Of a DNA stretch of 43,850 nt, positions 1 through 9,303 are shown piece after piece. The translations under genes and the position numbers were made by a program. Below the pieces are notes generated by a model, which made no database searches, was not told where the DNA came from, and saw only the letters and a program-made list of their open reading frames with translations. Every line of letters starts with the position of its first letter. Positions within the stretch are counted from its first letter, which is position 1. Source of the stretch: a virus; the IMG/VR virus record IMGVR_UViG_3300046504_000013, positions 1 through 43,850 of that record, one strand, 5' to 3'.

Positions 1-30
1 ATCTAATGCTAGAATTAACTCTAGCAGAAC
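1..30. repeat. Terminal direct repeat, left copy
   Basis: The first 30 bases are identical to bases 43821-43850. The polymerase frame is continuous across the join, so the contig closes on itself. A 30-base identity is more likely an assembly overlap of a circular or circularly permuted molecule than a biological terminal repeat, but sequence alone cannot decide. Confidence 0.95.
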
Positions 31-2213
31 TCGTAGAGATAAAACCCCGCATTCTTTTTATATGTGGTGAACTTCCCCTAGCTGCACTATGCGAGAGACG
101 TAAGATACGTTCTTACAGAGGATCAGTCCTTGAATTAGCAGAATGGATTCAAATTAAATACCCGATTCTAAAAAACACACTTTGTATTCCACTAGTCCCT
201 CTAAGAGATCAATTCTATGACAACCACCTATGTACTTTCACCCAGCTTGATCTTGCAAAGGGACTTAAATATTCGCAGGAGTCTTTTGTTCACCCAGATA
301 AAAGATACATTCTAACTGTTGCTAATGATGCCGGAGATTTTTATGCCTTTCTCCAAAGATGCCCGAATCCTAAATTCCGCACAATTGATATCGAAACAAA
401 CCATTGTTTCATTACTTGCATAGGATTCTGTCTTGACGGTAAAGAGGCAATTAGTGTTCCGTGGATTCACTTAAGAGAGAGTGAAGCTGCTTATGTAATT
501 TCTGCTGTATCAAAGTACATAGCAAAACCTGTCCCAACAGTAAATCAAAATATTCTATATGACGACACAATACTCTCACAATGGGGAATGCCAATCCCGA
601 ATATCATTGGCGACACAATGTTACTTGCGCATACTTTGTATCCTGAGTTTCCTAAAGGCTTGGATTTTCTTACTTCTATCTATACTGATCTTGAGTATTA
701 TAAAGATGATGTTAAAAATGTTGGGGATGCTTACAACCCAGAAAAATATAAAGAACGTCTATATCTATACAACGCCAAAGATGCATTATCAACTCATATC
801 ACGTATTCTCAACAACTTGAGGATGCTAAAGAATTGGGCGTACTCAATTTCTATCAAACTAGAGTAATGACATCCTATTCAGTTTACAAAAGACTTACCA
901 ATACTGGAATCTTAGTTGACGAATCAGCTCGAAAGAGACTAATTTATAAGTATAATGGAAAACTTGTAGAAGCACTAGATCATTTAAAAGGTTCAATTCA
1001 AGCCGACGAAAATATCAACTGGGCTACCTTCGTCAACTCTTCTCAACAAGTCGCCTATCTTGTATATGATTATCTTGACTGTCCTGAAATAACACACTGG
1101 ACTGTAAATTCTAAAACTGGAGAGCGTAAACAAGTTCTTTCTGTTGATGAAGAAGCGTTAGAAGAGTTAATCATAAATCGGATTCAAAACGAAGCAATTA
1201 AAAAAGTTCTATATGATATAATCTTGTGTCGTAAATACTACAAAATCATCAACTGGCTTTCTACTCCTTATGCTACAAATGGCCATATGTATACTTGGTA
1301 CAATCAAGTAGGTACTGAAAGTGGTCGTACATCTGCTAGTGAACGCCCGGATATGTATAGGGTACTTAAAGATGAGAACAATAAATATTACAAAGAACCG
1401 ATTGGGTATAGTTTCCAAACTATCCCTAAACACGGATATGAACTCCCCGATGGAACAAAAATCGGAGATGATTTGCTGGAAATTTTTATCCCTCATGATG
1501 GAAATATCTTCATCGAGGGAGATAAGTCCCAAGCTGAAGCGAGGGTTGTTACAGTCCTTTCAGAGAATTATAACTTACTTCCTTACTTCGATAAGCCTCC
1601 TGGTATTCATCGTTTGACTGCAAGCTGGCTTACAGGAGGAGATCCTTTTAATATAAAGAAGAGATCTTTTGAATATGATAAAGGTAAACGTGCTAGACAT
1701 GCTGGAAACTATGCTATGGGTCCGGGAAGGCTGAGTCAAATGACCCACCTTCCTTATAAAGACTGTGAACTTATTATGTTCAAATTCCACAGAGCCGATC
1801 CTTCTATCATGGGAGTATTTCATCACGAAATTAAGAAAAAACTCTCTGAAGATAGAGTTCTAATTTCCCCACATGATCGCCGTAGAGAATTCTTTGGAAG
1901 ATTAGATGAGAATACTTTCAAAGAAGCGTATTCTTATATTCCGCAAGCTGTAGTAAGTGATGATATTAAATTTTCTCTAAGAACTCTCATGGAACGTGCG
2001 GATTGGGCGCGCTTCTTAATTGAGAAACATGATAGTATCCTTGTTGAAGTTGAGAAGGGAAGAAAAGACGAATACGTTGAGATTTGGAACAAGACTATGC
2101 ATGAATCAATTGACTTTAGAAGGTGTTCATTGTCTCGGGATTTTCAGTTAATGATTCCTACGGAATTGCAGTGGAGTGAGACAAATCTTAGCGAATTGAG
2201 GGATCTCAAATGA
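1..2213 (+). CDS. Family A DNA polymerase with 3'-5' exonuclease domain (main part; 5' end lies at 43553-43850)
   Basis: This is the replicative DNA polymerase. The frame is open at base 1. Joined to 43553-43850 it gives about 826 residues starting MELINGRG; the ATG at 6 is internal. Numbered from the full protein, there is an N-terminal region of about 200 residues resembling family 4 uracil-DNA glycosylase but lacking its active-site motifs. Next comes a DnaQ-like exonuclease with DIE at about 219-221 and YNAKDA further on. The polymerase domain carries motif A (GDKSQAEAR, Asp at about 597), a motif B-like stretch (KRARHAGNYAMG, about 650) and motif C (KHDS, about 764-767). The stop overlaps the next gene by 4 bases. 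It is the last large enzyme but one of the rightward replication arm. I am sure of the polymerase call and less sure of the glycosylase-like label. Confidence 0.95.
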   Translation, partial: LMLELTLAELVEIKPRILFICGELPLAALCERRKIRSYRGSVLELAEWIQIKYPILKNTLCIPLVPLRDQFYDNHLCTFTQLDLAKGLKYSQESFVHPDKRYILTVANDAGDFYAFLQRCPNPKFRTIDIETNHCFITCIGFCLDGKEAISVPWIHLRESEAAYVISAVSKYIAKPVPTVNQNILYDDTILSQWGMPIPNIIGDTMLLAHTLYPEFPKGLDFLTSIYTDLEYYKDDVKNVGDAYNPEKYKERLYLYNAKDALSTHITYSQQLEDAKELGVLNFYQTRVMTSYSVYKRLTNTGILVDESARKRLIYKYNGKLVEALDHLKGSIQADENINWATFVNSSQQVAYLVYDYLDCPEITHWTVNSKTGERKQVLSVDEEALEELIINRIQNEAIKKVLYDIILCRKYYKIINWLSTPYATNGHMYTWYNQVGTESGRTSASERPDMYRVLKDENNKYYKEPIGYSFQTIPKHGYELPDGTKIGDDLLEIFIPHDGNIFIEGDKSQAEARVVTVLSENYNLLPYFDKPPGIHRLTASWLTGGDPFNIKKRSFEYDKGKRARHAGNYAMGPGRLSQMTHLPYKDCELIMFKFHRADPSIMGVFHHEIKKKLSEDRVLISPHDRRREFFGRLDENTFKEAYSYIPQAVVSDDIKFSLRTLMERADWARFLIEKHDSILVEVEKGRKDEYVEIWNKTMHESIDFRRCSLSRDFQLMIPTELQWSETNLSELRDLK

Positions 2214-2416
2214 AAACCACTCTCCTTAAAGTCACAGACGGTCCTGAAGGTATAGAAATCTATACTGACGATGATGAAGCTATTATAGATTGGGGAGCTG
2301 GTATACCTGGTATCTACATAATTGCTACAGCAAGTGGTGCTTATGTAAAGATAGGACCTTTTCAGTTAAAATCTATAAGAGAAGGCGTAGAAAGAATCTT
2401 GAATGTACCGCATTGA
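2210..2416 (+). CDS. Hypothetical protein, 68 residues
   Basis: This small acidic protein starts inside the polymerase stop (ATGA overlap), so it is probably translated by coupling with the polymerase. The N-terminal half is rich in Asp and Glu and the C-terminal half looks like mixed beta/alpha (GIYIIATASGAYVKIGPF). There is no motif I recognise. Its place between the polymerase and the DUF3987-like ATPase suggests an accessory role in replication, but that is only inference from position. The next gene starts 14 bases before its stop. Confidence 0.7.
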   Translation: MKTTLLKVTDGPEGIEIYTDDDEAIIDWGAGIPGIYIIATASGAYVKIGPFQLKSIREGVERILNVPH

Positions 2417-2687
2417 AAGAATTACAGACTACCTCCTAAACGGACAACGAGATATTTGTATAATACTCGAAACTCCTGATCTTCGTGAAGCAACAGATAA
2501 AATGCACGAACTCGCTTTAGTACCACACTTTGGTAAATATCAGATCATAGAAGAGGTATACGTGACAAATGAATATGCCCAAGACAAGAAGTCCACAGAA
2601 GTTAATAGAGTTGAACATAACGAAACTGAACAGGAAACTTCTTCTAGTTTGCCCTTGGGACCACAAAATAGATCGAGTGAGTCTTGA
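2403..2687 (+). CDS. Hypothetical protein, 94 residues
   Basis: It overlaps the previous gene by 14 bases and starts MYRIERITDY. The first 55 residues look like a compact alpha/beta fold (ICIILETPDLREATDKMHEL). The last 35 residues are polar and low complexity, and they are read in another frame by the following 76-residue gene. The true end of the folded part may therefore be near residue 58. No family recognised. Moderate confidence because of the 119-base overlap with its neighbour. Confidence 0.55.
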   Translation: MYRIERITDYLLNGQRDICIILETPDLREATDKMHELALVPHFGKYQIIEEVYVTNEYAQDKKSTEVNRVEHNETEQETSSSLPLGPQNRSSES

Positions 2688-2799
2688 AACAGTAACTCCA
2701 GTAGCACACATTCACAATGGCAAGATTTACTATTGCGAAGTCTTTCATTCTATCTTAAAAGTTCGTAAATGGTTAGGAGCGAATAGACCACTCAAATGA
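2569..2799 (+). CDS. Hypothetical protein, 76 residues
   Basis: The C-terminal 50 residues look like a real small domain (VCPWDHKI, then TPVAHIHNGKIYYCEVF), with two Cys and two His that could bind a metal. The start is uncertain: the ATG at 2569 has a GAGG about 12 bases upstream, and the N-terminal 25 residues overlap the preceding gene. The stop overlaps the start of the DUF3987-like ATPase as ATGA, which supports the frame. Function unknown. Confidence 0.55.
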   Translation: MNMPKTRSPQKLIELNITKLNRKLLLVCPWDHKIDRVSLETVTPVAHIHNGKIYYCEVFHSILKVRKWLGANRPLK

Positions 2800-4013
2800 A
2801 CTTCCTAACCAAACTCCTAGAACATATGGAAGATGCAGAATCTCCAAATAGTTACATTATGTGGGCTGGTCTAGCTACACTTGCCGCGATTCTTAGAGAC
2901 AATGTTTATTTTAAGTACCGTCACGATAAAATCTATCCTAATATCTACGTAATTATAGTCGCGGGGAGTTCAGCCACACGTAAAGATGCTCCTGTAAGAT
3001 TTGCTGAAAAATTAATAAGAGAAATAGGAACAACCAAACTTGTCAGTGGTAGAACATCTATACAATCATTAATGAAAGTTCTTGGCGAAAATTATACTAA
3101 TGAAAAAGGTCATAGACTTAAAGGTGCTAGTGGCATTTTATGTTCTAAAGAACTCAGCGACTTGATTGTAGATGATCCAGTCGCAATGAAAGTGATAACA
3201 GACTGGTATGACTGCCATGACATTTGGGATAACAATTTGGTTTCAGGTGGAGTATCAAAGTTGGAAAATTTATGCATTACTATATTGGCTGCTAGTAATG
3301 ACATTCTTTTCCAAGACGTGTTTAAGAATTCTGAAATCTATGGAGGATTACTTGCACGTTCCTTCATTGTTACAGAAACTCGAAGAAAAAAGAAGAATTC
3401 AAGAATGTTCGATAGTTTGGATACGAAAGACTTGTATCCCTTACTTATTAAACATCTCGAATCTCTCACTAAACTTAAAGGACCTGTAATCTTTACTTCA
3501 TCTGCACGAACATACTATGACCAATGGTATAATAGTATAGATGATGAAAGATTTGATCGTGCTGGTGTAATTGCTAGAATACACACAGGAGTTTTAAAAG
3601 TAGCAATTCTACTTGCAGCAGCACGTGAAAATTTTGAAATGACAGTTCAAGAAAAGGATATAGAATCTTCGATAGACTTATGTTTAGGTCTTATCAAGAA
3701 CTATAAACAAATTACTATGGTAAGTGGAAAATCTGAACTTGCAAATCCGATGAATTTAATCCTTGGCGAACTTATTAAAGACAAGGATCATTGTGTGCAA
3801 CGTAAGATATTGATTCAGAGACTTTTAGGAAGTCTTGATCCTTTAATTCTGGATCGTTGTACAGAGGCATTACTAGAAGCCGGATATATTCTCTTAACAG
3901 TCAAAGGTGGCAACCCGGCGTATAAACTGACCGAGAAATTCTTACTCGATTATGAAAAAGAAGCTGCGCCGAAGATGAAGAGTGTTACTCCCAACCAATC
4001 TGTTTTAGATTAA
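2796..4013 (+). CDS. DUF3987-like ATPase, candidate replicative helicase/primase-associated protein
   Basis: The protein has 405 residues. The pattern YPNIYVIIVAGSSATRKD at 47-64 resembles the P-loop region of phage DUF3987-type proteins (PNLYVxLVGxSGxxRKS). Here Lys63 is kept, but the usual Ser/Thr after it is Asp64. A Walker B-like strand (GILCSKELSDL, about 112-122) and a sensor-like strand (CITILAASND) follow. The C-terminal part (about 320-395) looks like a winged helix. It is coupled to the upstream gene by ATGA and ends the rightward arm. It is the best candidate for the helicase loader or helicase function, since no DnaB-type helicase is present. Its 3' end overlaps the 3' end of the leftward operon by 29 bases. 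Confidence 0.6.
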   Translation: MNFLTKLLEHMEDAESPNSYIMWAGLATLAAILRDNVYFKYRHDKIYPNIYVIIVAGSSATRKDAPVRFAEKLIREIGTTKLVSGRTSIQSLMKVLGENYTNEKGHRLKGASGILCSKELSDLIVDDPVAMKVITDWYDCHDIWDNNLVSGGVSKLENLCITILAASNDILFQDVFKNSEIYGGLLARSFIVTETRRKKKNSRMFDSLDTKDLYPLLIKHLESLTKLKGPVIFTSSARTYYDQWYNSIDDERFDRAGVIARIHTGVLKVAILLAAARENFEMTVQEKDIESSIDLCLGLIKNYKQITMVSGKSELANPMNLILGELIKDKDHCVQRKILIQRLLGSLDPLILDRCTEALLEAGYILLTVKGGNPAYKLTEKFLLDYEKEAAPKMKSVTPNQSVLD

Positions 4014-6048
4014 GATTCACATTTGTTAGTGAAGTTATAGGTGTAATCTCATTTACAGGATGTAGTTTACCATCCTCATGTGGTTCAAACATACCAAGTC
4101 CTTCACCTGTAGCAGTTTGAAGTTCAAAACGTACACCTTTAAGTCCGGTTTTAAAGAGAGACTTCCAAATACTTTGTGCTTCAGGAGAACCTGCGGCTAA
4201 TCTTGGAAGTTTTGCTGCTAATCTAGCATTTGCTGGACTCATCATCATTTTAGATAAAGCACCTTTAGCCCATGGAGCAGTAGCTAAAATTAAACTCCCT
4301 GTAGCAGCACTTCCTGTAATATTTCCAGCTATTAAGCCACTTCCTACACTTGCTACCATATATCCTGCACGGAATAAAATAGAAGTCATAGGAGTAGCTT
4401 TTTCAATAGGAGTAACGGCTTGTACAGTTCGTGCAAATATATCTAAAGCACTTCGTTGATCCGCAGTTAAGAATTTAGTAGAAATTTCTTTTGTCTTTCT
4501 AAGATAATCTACTCCACTTACACCTACCATCTCATCATTAGCATTTGTCATTGCATCAAAAAACTTTTTAATATATTCATTAGCTAATGGTTGTTTAGTA
4601 CCACTTGCATTAACAATTTCTTCTGCAACTGTCGAATTATGCAATCCCATTTGAAGAATATTCTCTTCAATAATATCAGGATCATCTGTATACTTACCAA
4701 TCTTCGCTAATTTCTTAGCAATTGTAGGACCATAAGTTTTTACTATATTCTGTCTATGATATTCAGTTGCACGATCTAAGGCTAATTTAGCATCCGGATT
4801 CCAATTTACAGAAGAATCTTTAATGTCTCCACTTAATGCATTACGAACCGCGCGAACACTCTCTCTTAATCTACTTTGTGCATTAGCAGGAAGTCTACTA
4901 AGCATAAAACTTAATTCATCTTTATCTGCTTTTGCAGTTGCATAATTCATTACAGGTTGATAATTAGCATCTACAAGATTTCCTTTAACAAAAGTTTCTA
5001 CTTTATTACGAAGTGCATTTATAGCAAGTTGAACTTCCGGAATTTGATAATTAGAGTTGTTAGGATCAGCGATGAATTTATCAATGTCGTCTAAGAGAGT
5101 ATTAGAGAATTGTATCGTATTCTTAGGATTAACTGGGCCTACAAGTGAAGTAGGAACTAATTGTGGCGGACCTGTTGGAAAAAGTTTTCCTGTTTTAGGG
5201 TTGGTTAAAGTACTTGGTTTAGGAGGTTCTATTCTAAACCCACTTGCAGTAGAAGATTCAATCTCATCCTTTGCAGTAGTATATAAATCATTCTTGATCT
5301 TATTTATTGCTTTAAACTGTGTGTTAGCACTTGTACTTGAAACTTGAGCTAATTCTTGAGCAGAAGGAATAACACTTCGTTTAAATCTTGTAATATCGGT
5401 AGACAACTCATCTGCCATTCTTTGAATAACTTGTTGATTCTCATATCGTCTAATATCTCTTACTCCTTCAGGAACTGCAACACTTTCTAAATATTGAGCA
5501 AGTTTATTCTGTGTTGCATTAGCAATAGTAGGTTTAAGATCACTAGGAGCAGCAAGTAGAGCATCTTTTATTGGCACGTTTGGATCTGCAGGAAAGAATT
5601 TGTTAATTGCTTTCTTTTTAAGAAAATTATTAAGCACTGGAATCTTATTAAATCCAACATCTGCCGCGGATTCTAATGCACTAGTTTTAAGAGATTCACC
5701 AAAATTAGGAGAGGGTCCACCAAAAGTACGTGGACTAATACGTCCAATAGTATTTTGCCATAGTTGATCTGCAACAGTTCCTCCTACAATAGCACCAGGT
5801 ATAGTACCTCCAGGAATTAAACTTCCGGCAGTTCCTCCCACACCTTCAGCAGGCATTCTTGCGAATCCTCTTAAAGGATCTGCGATATAATTTCTGAACC
5901 AATCTTGCCAGGTATAATTAGAGATATTAAGATCCTCTCTAGGTACAGCATTGGCGCCTAATTCAGCAGGTAGTTTAGACTTCGGGAGAATTTTCTGTAA
6001 GTCTGCTTTAGTAATTACAGTCTTCTCGTCTTCCCATCCAATAGGCAT
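3985..6048 (-). CDS. Putative internal virion / DNA ejection protein, 687 residues
   Basis: This is the last gene of the leftward late operon. The N-terminal 100 residues include a Gly-rich hydrophobic stretch (GGTAGSLIPGGTIPGAIVGG) like the membrane-active segments of podovirus pilot proteins. The middle is long, helical and polar. A second Gly/Ala-rich hydrophobic segment lies at about 575-610 (YMVASVGSGLIAGNITG). Its size, its position beside two other such proteins and the lack of a tape measure fit an ejection protein that enters the cell envelope with the DNA. It has no enzymatic motif that I can see. Its start overlaps the stop of the upstream gene (6048) by one base. Its stop lies within the convergent DUF3987-like gene. 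Confidence 0.6.
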   Translation of the reverse strand: MPIGWEDEKTVITKADLQKILPKSKLPAELGANAVPREDLNISNYTWQDWFRNYIADPLRGFARMPAEGVGGTAGSLIPGGTIPGAIVGGTVADQLWQNTIGRISPRTFGGPSPNFGESLKTSALESAADVGFNKIPVLNNFLKKKAINKFFPADPNVPIKDALLAAPSDLKPTIANATQNKLAQYLESVAVPEGVRDIRRYENQQVIQRMADELSTDITRFKRSVIPSAQELAQVSSTSANTQFKAINKIKNDLYTTAKDEIESSTASGFRIEPPKPSTLTNPKTGKLFPTGPPQLVPTSLVGPVNPKNTIQFSNTLLDDIDKFIADPNNSNYQIPEVQLAINALRNKVETFVKGNLVDANYQPVMNYATAKADKDELSFMLSRLPANAQSRLRESVRAVRNALSGDIKDSSVNWNPDAKLALDRATEYHRQNIVKTYGPTIAKKLAKIGKYTDDPDIIEENILQMGLHNSTVAEEIVNASGTKQPLANEYIKKFFDAMTNANDEMVGVSGVDYLRKTKEISTKFLTADQRSALDIFARTVQAVTPIEKATPMTSILFRAGYMVASVGSGLIAGNITGSAATGSLILATAPWAKGALSKMMMSPANARLAAKLPRLAAGSPEAQSIWKSLFKTGLKGVRFELQTATGEGLGMFEPHEDGKLHPVNEITPITSLTNVNLNLKQIGWE

Positions 6049-7382
6049 TATTCAATCCTCCTGTATTTATTAGTAGAAGGATTATAGTATCCCCAAGTGC
6101 CATCTTCTGCTTGTTTAAATAGTGGATCACCTGCTTTGTTAATAGGACGATTATATTTCACGGGATCAAGTCCAAAATGTAAAAGTGTATCTAATTTCTG
6201 ATAATTAGACATTCCTTTCATCTGGACATCTAATACACTAATTCGAGCTTGTTCTTCTAACTTACTTATATTATTCTTAAGTTTACTTCCCGTAGTTGAA
6301 GGTGAGAAGATACCTTGTAGTAAATTAGTAATATCTCTATCTGATTGCGCACCCTTAACTCCAAAAATATTAGACATCAGTGGAGTTTTAGCTGTAATTG
6401 CACCAGCTAGATCATAAAGTTTATTCCCAGGTACTTGAGTCTTTACCCAATTTGTAACAGAACCTGTTGGACCTTCACTAAGTAAAGGTTGAATTTGTTT
6501 AAGTAAGTTAATCGTTTCTTCAAGATTCTTAACATCTACTATTCCTTTAGCAGCATCAGGGTCAAGAGGAACGAGTTCTTTAGAACGTAATTGAGTCCTT
6601 GCTTTCATCTGAGGATTTGTAGAACCTAACTTAATAACACCATATCTAGCATCATTCTCATATGCATCAATATCTTGTTGCTGTGCTGTTAATGCTGTAT
6701 TAGATCCTTGCCTTCTAGAATTTGCAGCAATTATAGCACGACGTTCAGCAGCCGCATTATTAATTTCAGCTAAGTCAAGTGCTTGCTTTGCTCGATAATC
6801 TGCCAAATCTTTCGCACTCCCACCTTTTAATGTCTCGAGTGCAATTCTTCCAGGTTGTCTAGCTTGCTCTTGAGCTTGTGTAACTAAACCAGCCTCACGT
6901 GCTTTACCTTGAGACTGCATAAACATCTCGGTAAGTTTTCTCTGCAAGGATTCATCATAAGAAATTATACTATCACTAGGAATATTAACATCACCTACTG
7001 GAGTAGGCACGATTTGTTCTTGGAAAGGTATAGATTGTCTACCTTGAGGAGATGGAATTTCTGCTGATTGAATCGGTCCACTTTGACTAGTCGGAATAGA
7101 TTGATCTGGGCCAAGTTGCCCCTGCATACGTTCAGTACCAGCCATTACACGATTCTTGAATTCTTGCGCCGCGTCCATCTTTAACTTTGTTGATGCAATC
7201 TTATCAAGAAGATTCTGACGATCTCGATCAGCTTTACGTTCTTCTATAGTTGCCTTGAGTTGTTCTTGAAACTGTTTATGTTGAGTATCAGCTTCTACTT
7301 TACGCTGCTCTAACTGTGCTTCTTGCTGTTTAGCTTCAAGTAACTGAAGCATAACTCTAACTGATGCATTCATTTCAGCCAT
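6048..7382 (-). CDS. Putative internal virion protein, coiled coil, 444 residues
   Basis: Residues 1-80 form a strongly predicted coiled coil (LEAKQQEAQLEQRKVEAD). A Pro/Gln-rich linker at about 95-130 and further helical segments with many Ala, Gln and Arg follow. The middle third resembles Ala/Gln-rich injected virion proteins. There is no catalytic motif. It sits between two other candidate ejection proteins and overlaps the upstream stop and the downstream start by one base each. It is likely packed inside the capsid or at the portal and released with the genome; this rests on composition and context only. Confidence 0.5.
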   Translation of the reverse strand: MAEMNASVRVMLQLLEAKQQEAQLEQRKVEADTQHKQFQEQLKATIEERKADRDRQNLLDKIASTKLKMDAAQEFKNRVMAGTERMQGQLGPDQSIPTSQSGPIQSAEIPSPQGRQSIPFQEQIVPTPVGDVNIPSDSIISYDESLQRKLTEMFMQSQGKAREAGLVTQAQEQARQPGRIALETLKGGSAKDLADYRAKQALDLAEINNAAAERRAIIAANSRRQGSNTALTAQQQDIDAYENDARYGVIKLGSTNPQMKARTQLRSKELVPLDPDAAKGIVDVKNLEETINLLKQIQPLLSEGPTGSVTNWVKTQVPGNKLYDLAGAITAKTPLMSNIFGVKGAQSDRDITNLLQGIFSPSTTGSKLKNNISKLEEQARISVLDVQMKGMSNYQKLDTLLHFGLDPVKYNRPINKAGDPLFKQAEDGTWGYYNPSTNKYRRIE

Positions 7383-8005
7383 TATGGTTTACCTCCATAA
7401 TTAAGATCAGCTAAACTTTTAGGATTATAGTATTTCATTGCAGCTAAGAACATAGCAAGTCCATTATCAATTCCACTTCCTACTGCACCTGCTGTACTAC
7501 CATAAGAAGTTCCCTGTCCAGTAGATGTTCCGCTTTGTTGCGTTCCTGTAGGAAGACTTGTAAGAAATCTAGTAAATGCATCTGCATCAGTAGTCTGAAG
7601 TTGACGAGCAAGAAGAGGAATTGTACTCATAAAATCTACTTGTTGTTTCATTCTATCATCTTCTTGTCTCATTGCTAATCCTGCACCTACAGGAGAAGAA
7701 GAAAGTCCGCGAGCTGCAAGGATGTTATTTATAGTTTGAGTTTTAAGATCTGAACTACGATTTATATCTCGCATTCCTTGACCAGTATACCCGGTCATAA
7801 ATCCTTGATTTCCACTATCGAGACGGTTAGTATAAAAATCCATCATTCTATTCCGAGCATTTAATTGTTCGGGATCGTAGACTGGAGTGGATGTATTGTT
7901 GTAAGTCTGATTTTGATTTTGAGTTTGCTTATTCTTACCACTCAAATAACTTCCTAAAGCGCTTATTCCACTTACAATCAGAGGAATTGCTGCTGCGAAT
8001 GCCAT
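7382..8005 (-). CDS. Putative DNA transfer / ejection protein, 207 residues
   Basis: It starts with a hydrophobic Ala/Gly/Ile-rich segment (FAAAIPLIVSGISALGSYLSG), followed by a Gln/Asn/Thr/Ser-rich linker and helices. A Gly/Ser/Thr-rich stretch lies at about 155-180. This is a common layout for the first and smallest of a trio of podovirus pilot proteins. AGGAG lies 8 bases before the ATG. The 207-, 444- and 687-residue genes follow one another without gaps, as ejection-protein genes usually do. No motif gives a biochemical activity. Confidence 0.55.
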   Translation of the reverse strand: MAFAAAIPLIVSGISALGSYLSGKNKQTQNQNQTYNNTSTPVYDPEQLNARNRMMDFYTNRLDSGNQGFMTGYTGQGMRDINRSSDLKTQTINNILAARGLSSSPVGAGLAMRQEDDRMKQQVDFMSTIPLLARQLQTTDADAFTRFLTSLPTGTQQSGTSTGQGTSYGSTAGAVGSGIDNGLAMFLAAMKYYNPKSLADLNYGGKP

Positions 8006-8019
8006 TTAAATCTCCTAAC

Positions 8020-9303
8020 TTACTCTTCTTTTAAAGCAAAAATACTTCCTACTGTTTGACCTAATCCAGATACATCTTGTGACATTACACATTGCCATTC
8101 TTTACCATCAAGAGTGACTTCTGTACCCCGAGGTATATATTGCGTTACTGCGAAACAATCCCAAAGATTCCCTACAACTTGTGCAAGTGAATCAAGTGAA
8201 CCTGGAAATCTTGGTAAACTTAAATATGCTGGATTAGTTATCGGATATTCTGTTGAACCATTAACAACATTTAAATCTTGAGTGCATCTCATGGCAGGAA
8301 ATTGTAATCCTGAATCTTGAACAGTATAAGGACTCAATGCTGGAGAATAAGTTGCTTCTAAAGGAATTGCTAATTCAGTAGGTCTTCTAAAGTCATGTAC
8401 AAGTCGTATTCTAGATGATGCCATATTAGAATGTAACGAAAAATCTCCACCTGCATATCCACTACCAGGACTCAATGCCCCACAAGCAACGCCACAATAA
8501 TCTACATGGTTTATAATATCTTCCTTATCATCAATAAGGTTAGACAAATAAGGTACTGAAATTAAGAATCCCTTCGCATCTGTTGCCATATCTCCAACTT
8601 GGCAAGTCTCATAAGCAACCATGATTAACTGATATTTATTTGCAAAACAATGCCAACGTGTATACCCTCCAAACTTATAGGAGTAAACTGGTGTAGGGAA
8701 TCCAAATATCACATCGGCAGAAAATCTATAACTAGGATGATCGTAAAGATCCATCTCTGCATAATATCCATTATATTCTGCTGTTCTTACTCGATATCCT
8801 CCATAATAAGTAAGTCCACCCTGGCCCATACTAGAATTAGGGGCAAATTCTTGACCATTATACAGAGGTCCTCCGTGAAAATTAGAAACCCTTATACCAT
8901 AAGGCCACCCATTAGTAGGAGTAAAATATGTTCCAGTCCAACCGGGATAAACAGTCGCTATTTTATCCGCGGTATGTTGTACAGTAGCAACAGCAGTACC
9001 TTGAACTTCAAACCATGTAACATTCCATCCTGGACCAGGATCAGGAGGAGGACCTAAATCTGGATCATAATAACCTATAACATTAGAATTGTTGTAACAA
9101 GTATAAGGTCTATACATTGAACCACCTTTATAAGGAGGCCATGCATAATACATATCTACATAAGGAGTCAGTTGATCTCTAACTTCCCATCCTGCAGTAT
9201 TAATTAACTCCATTACAGACATCAAAGCTAATGTAGTAACACCACGAGATAAATCTATCTCACGATAATCACTACGTCCTGCGTATTTAACGTAATCTTT
9301 CAT
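8020..9303 (-). CDS. Putative tail protein, 427 residues, Tyr/Gly/Pro-rich
   Basis: The N-terminal region (ALMSVMELINTAGWEVRDQL) resembles that of the upstream 290-residue protein (VRDTLKSKGWEEVD): a helix ending in a G-W turn before a beta-rich body. The body is rich in Tyr, Gly, Pro and Asn, as in receptor-binding or particle-surface proteins. The two genes overlap as TAATG. I infer two related tail components, perhaps adhesin or spike parts. The family is not named with certainty. Confidence 0.5.
   Translation of the reverse strand: MKDYVKYAGRSDYREIDLSRGVTTLALMSVMELINTAGWEVRDQLTPYVDMYYAWPPYKGGSMYRPYTCYNNSNVIGYYDPDLGPPPDPGPGWNVTWFEVQGTAVATVQHTADKIATVYPGWTGTYFTPTNGWPYGIRVSNFHGGPLYNGQEFAPNSSMGQGGLTYYGGYRVRTAEYNGYYAEMDLYDHPSYRFSADVIFGFPTPVYSYKFGGYTRWHCFANKYQLIMVAYETCQVGDMATDAKGFLISVPYLSNLIDDKEDIINHVDYCGVACGALSPGSGYAGGDFSLHSNMASSRIRLVHDFRRPTELAIPLEATYSPALSPYTVQDSGLQFPAMRCTQDLNVVNGSTEYPITNPAYLSLPRFPGSLDSLAQVVGNLWDCFAVTQYIPRGTEVTLDGKEWQCVMSQDVSGLGQTVGSIFALKEE

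Noticed and set aside
1209-1532. Long frames opposite to or out of phase with the polymerase, tail and portal genes
   Set aside because: They are shadows of strong coding frames, with no ribosome binding sites and odd composition.
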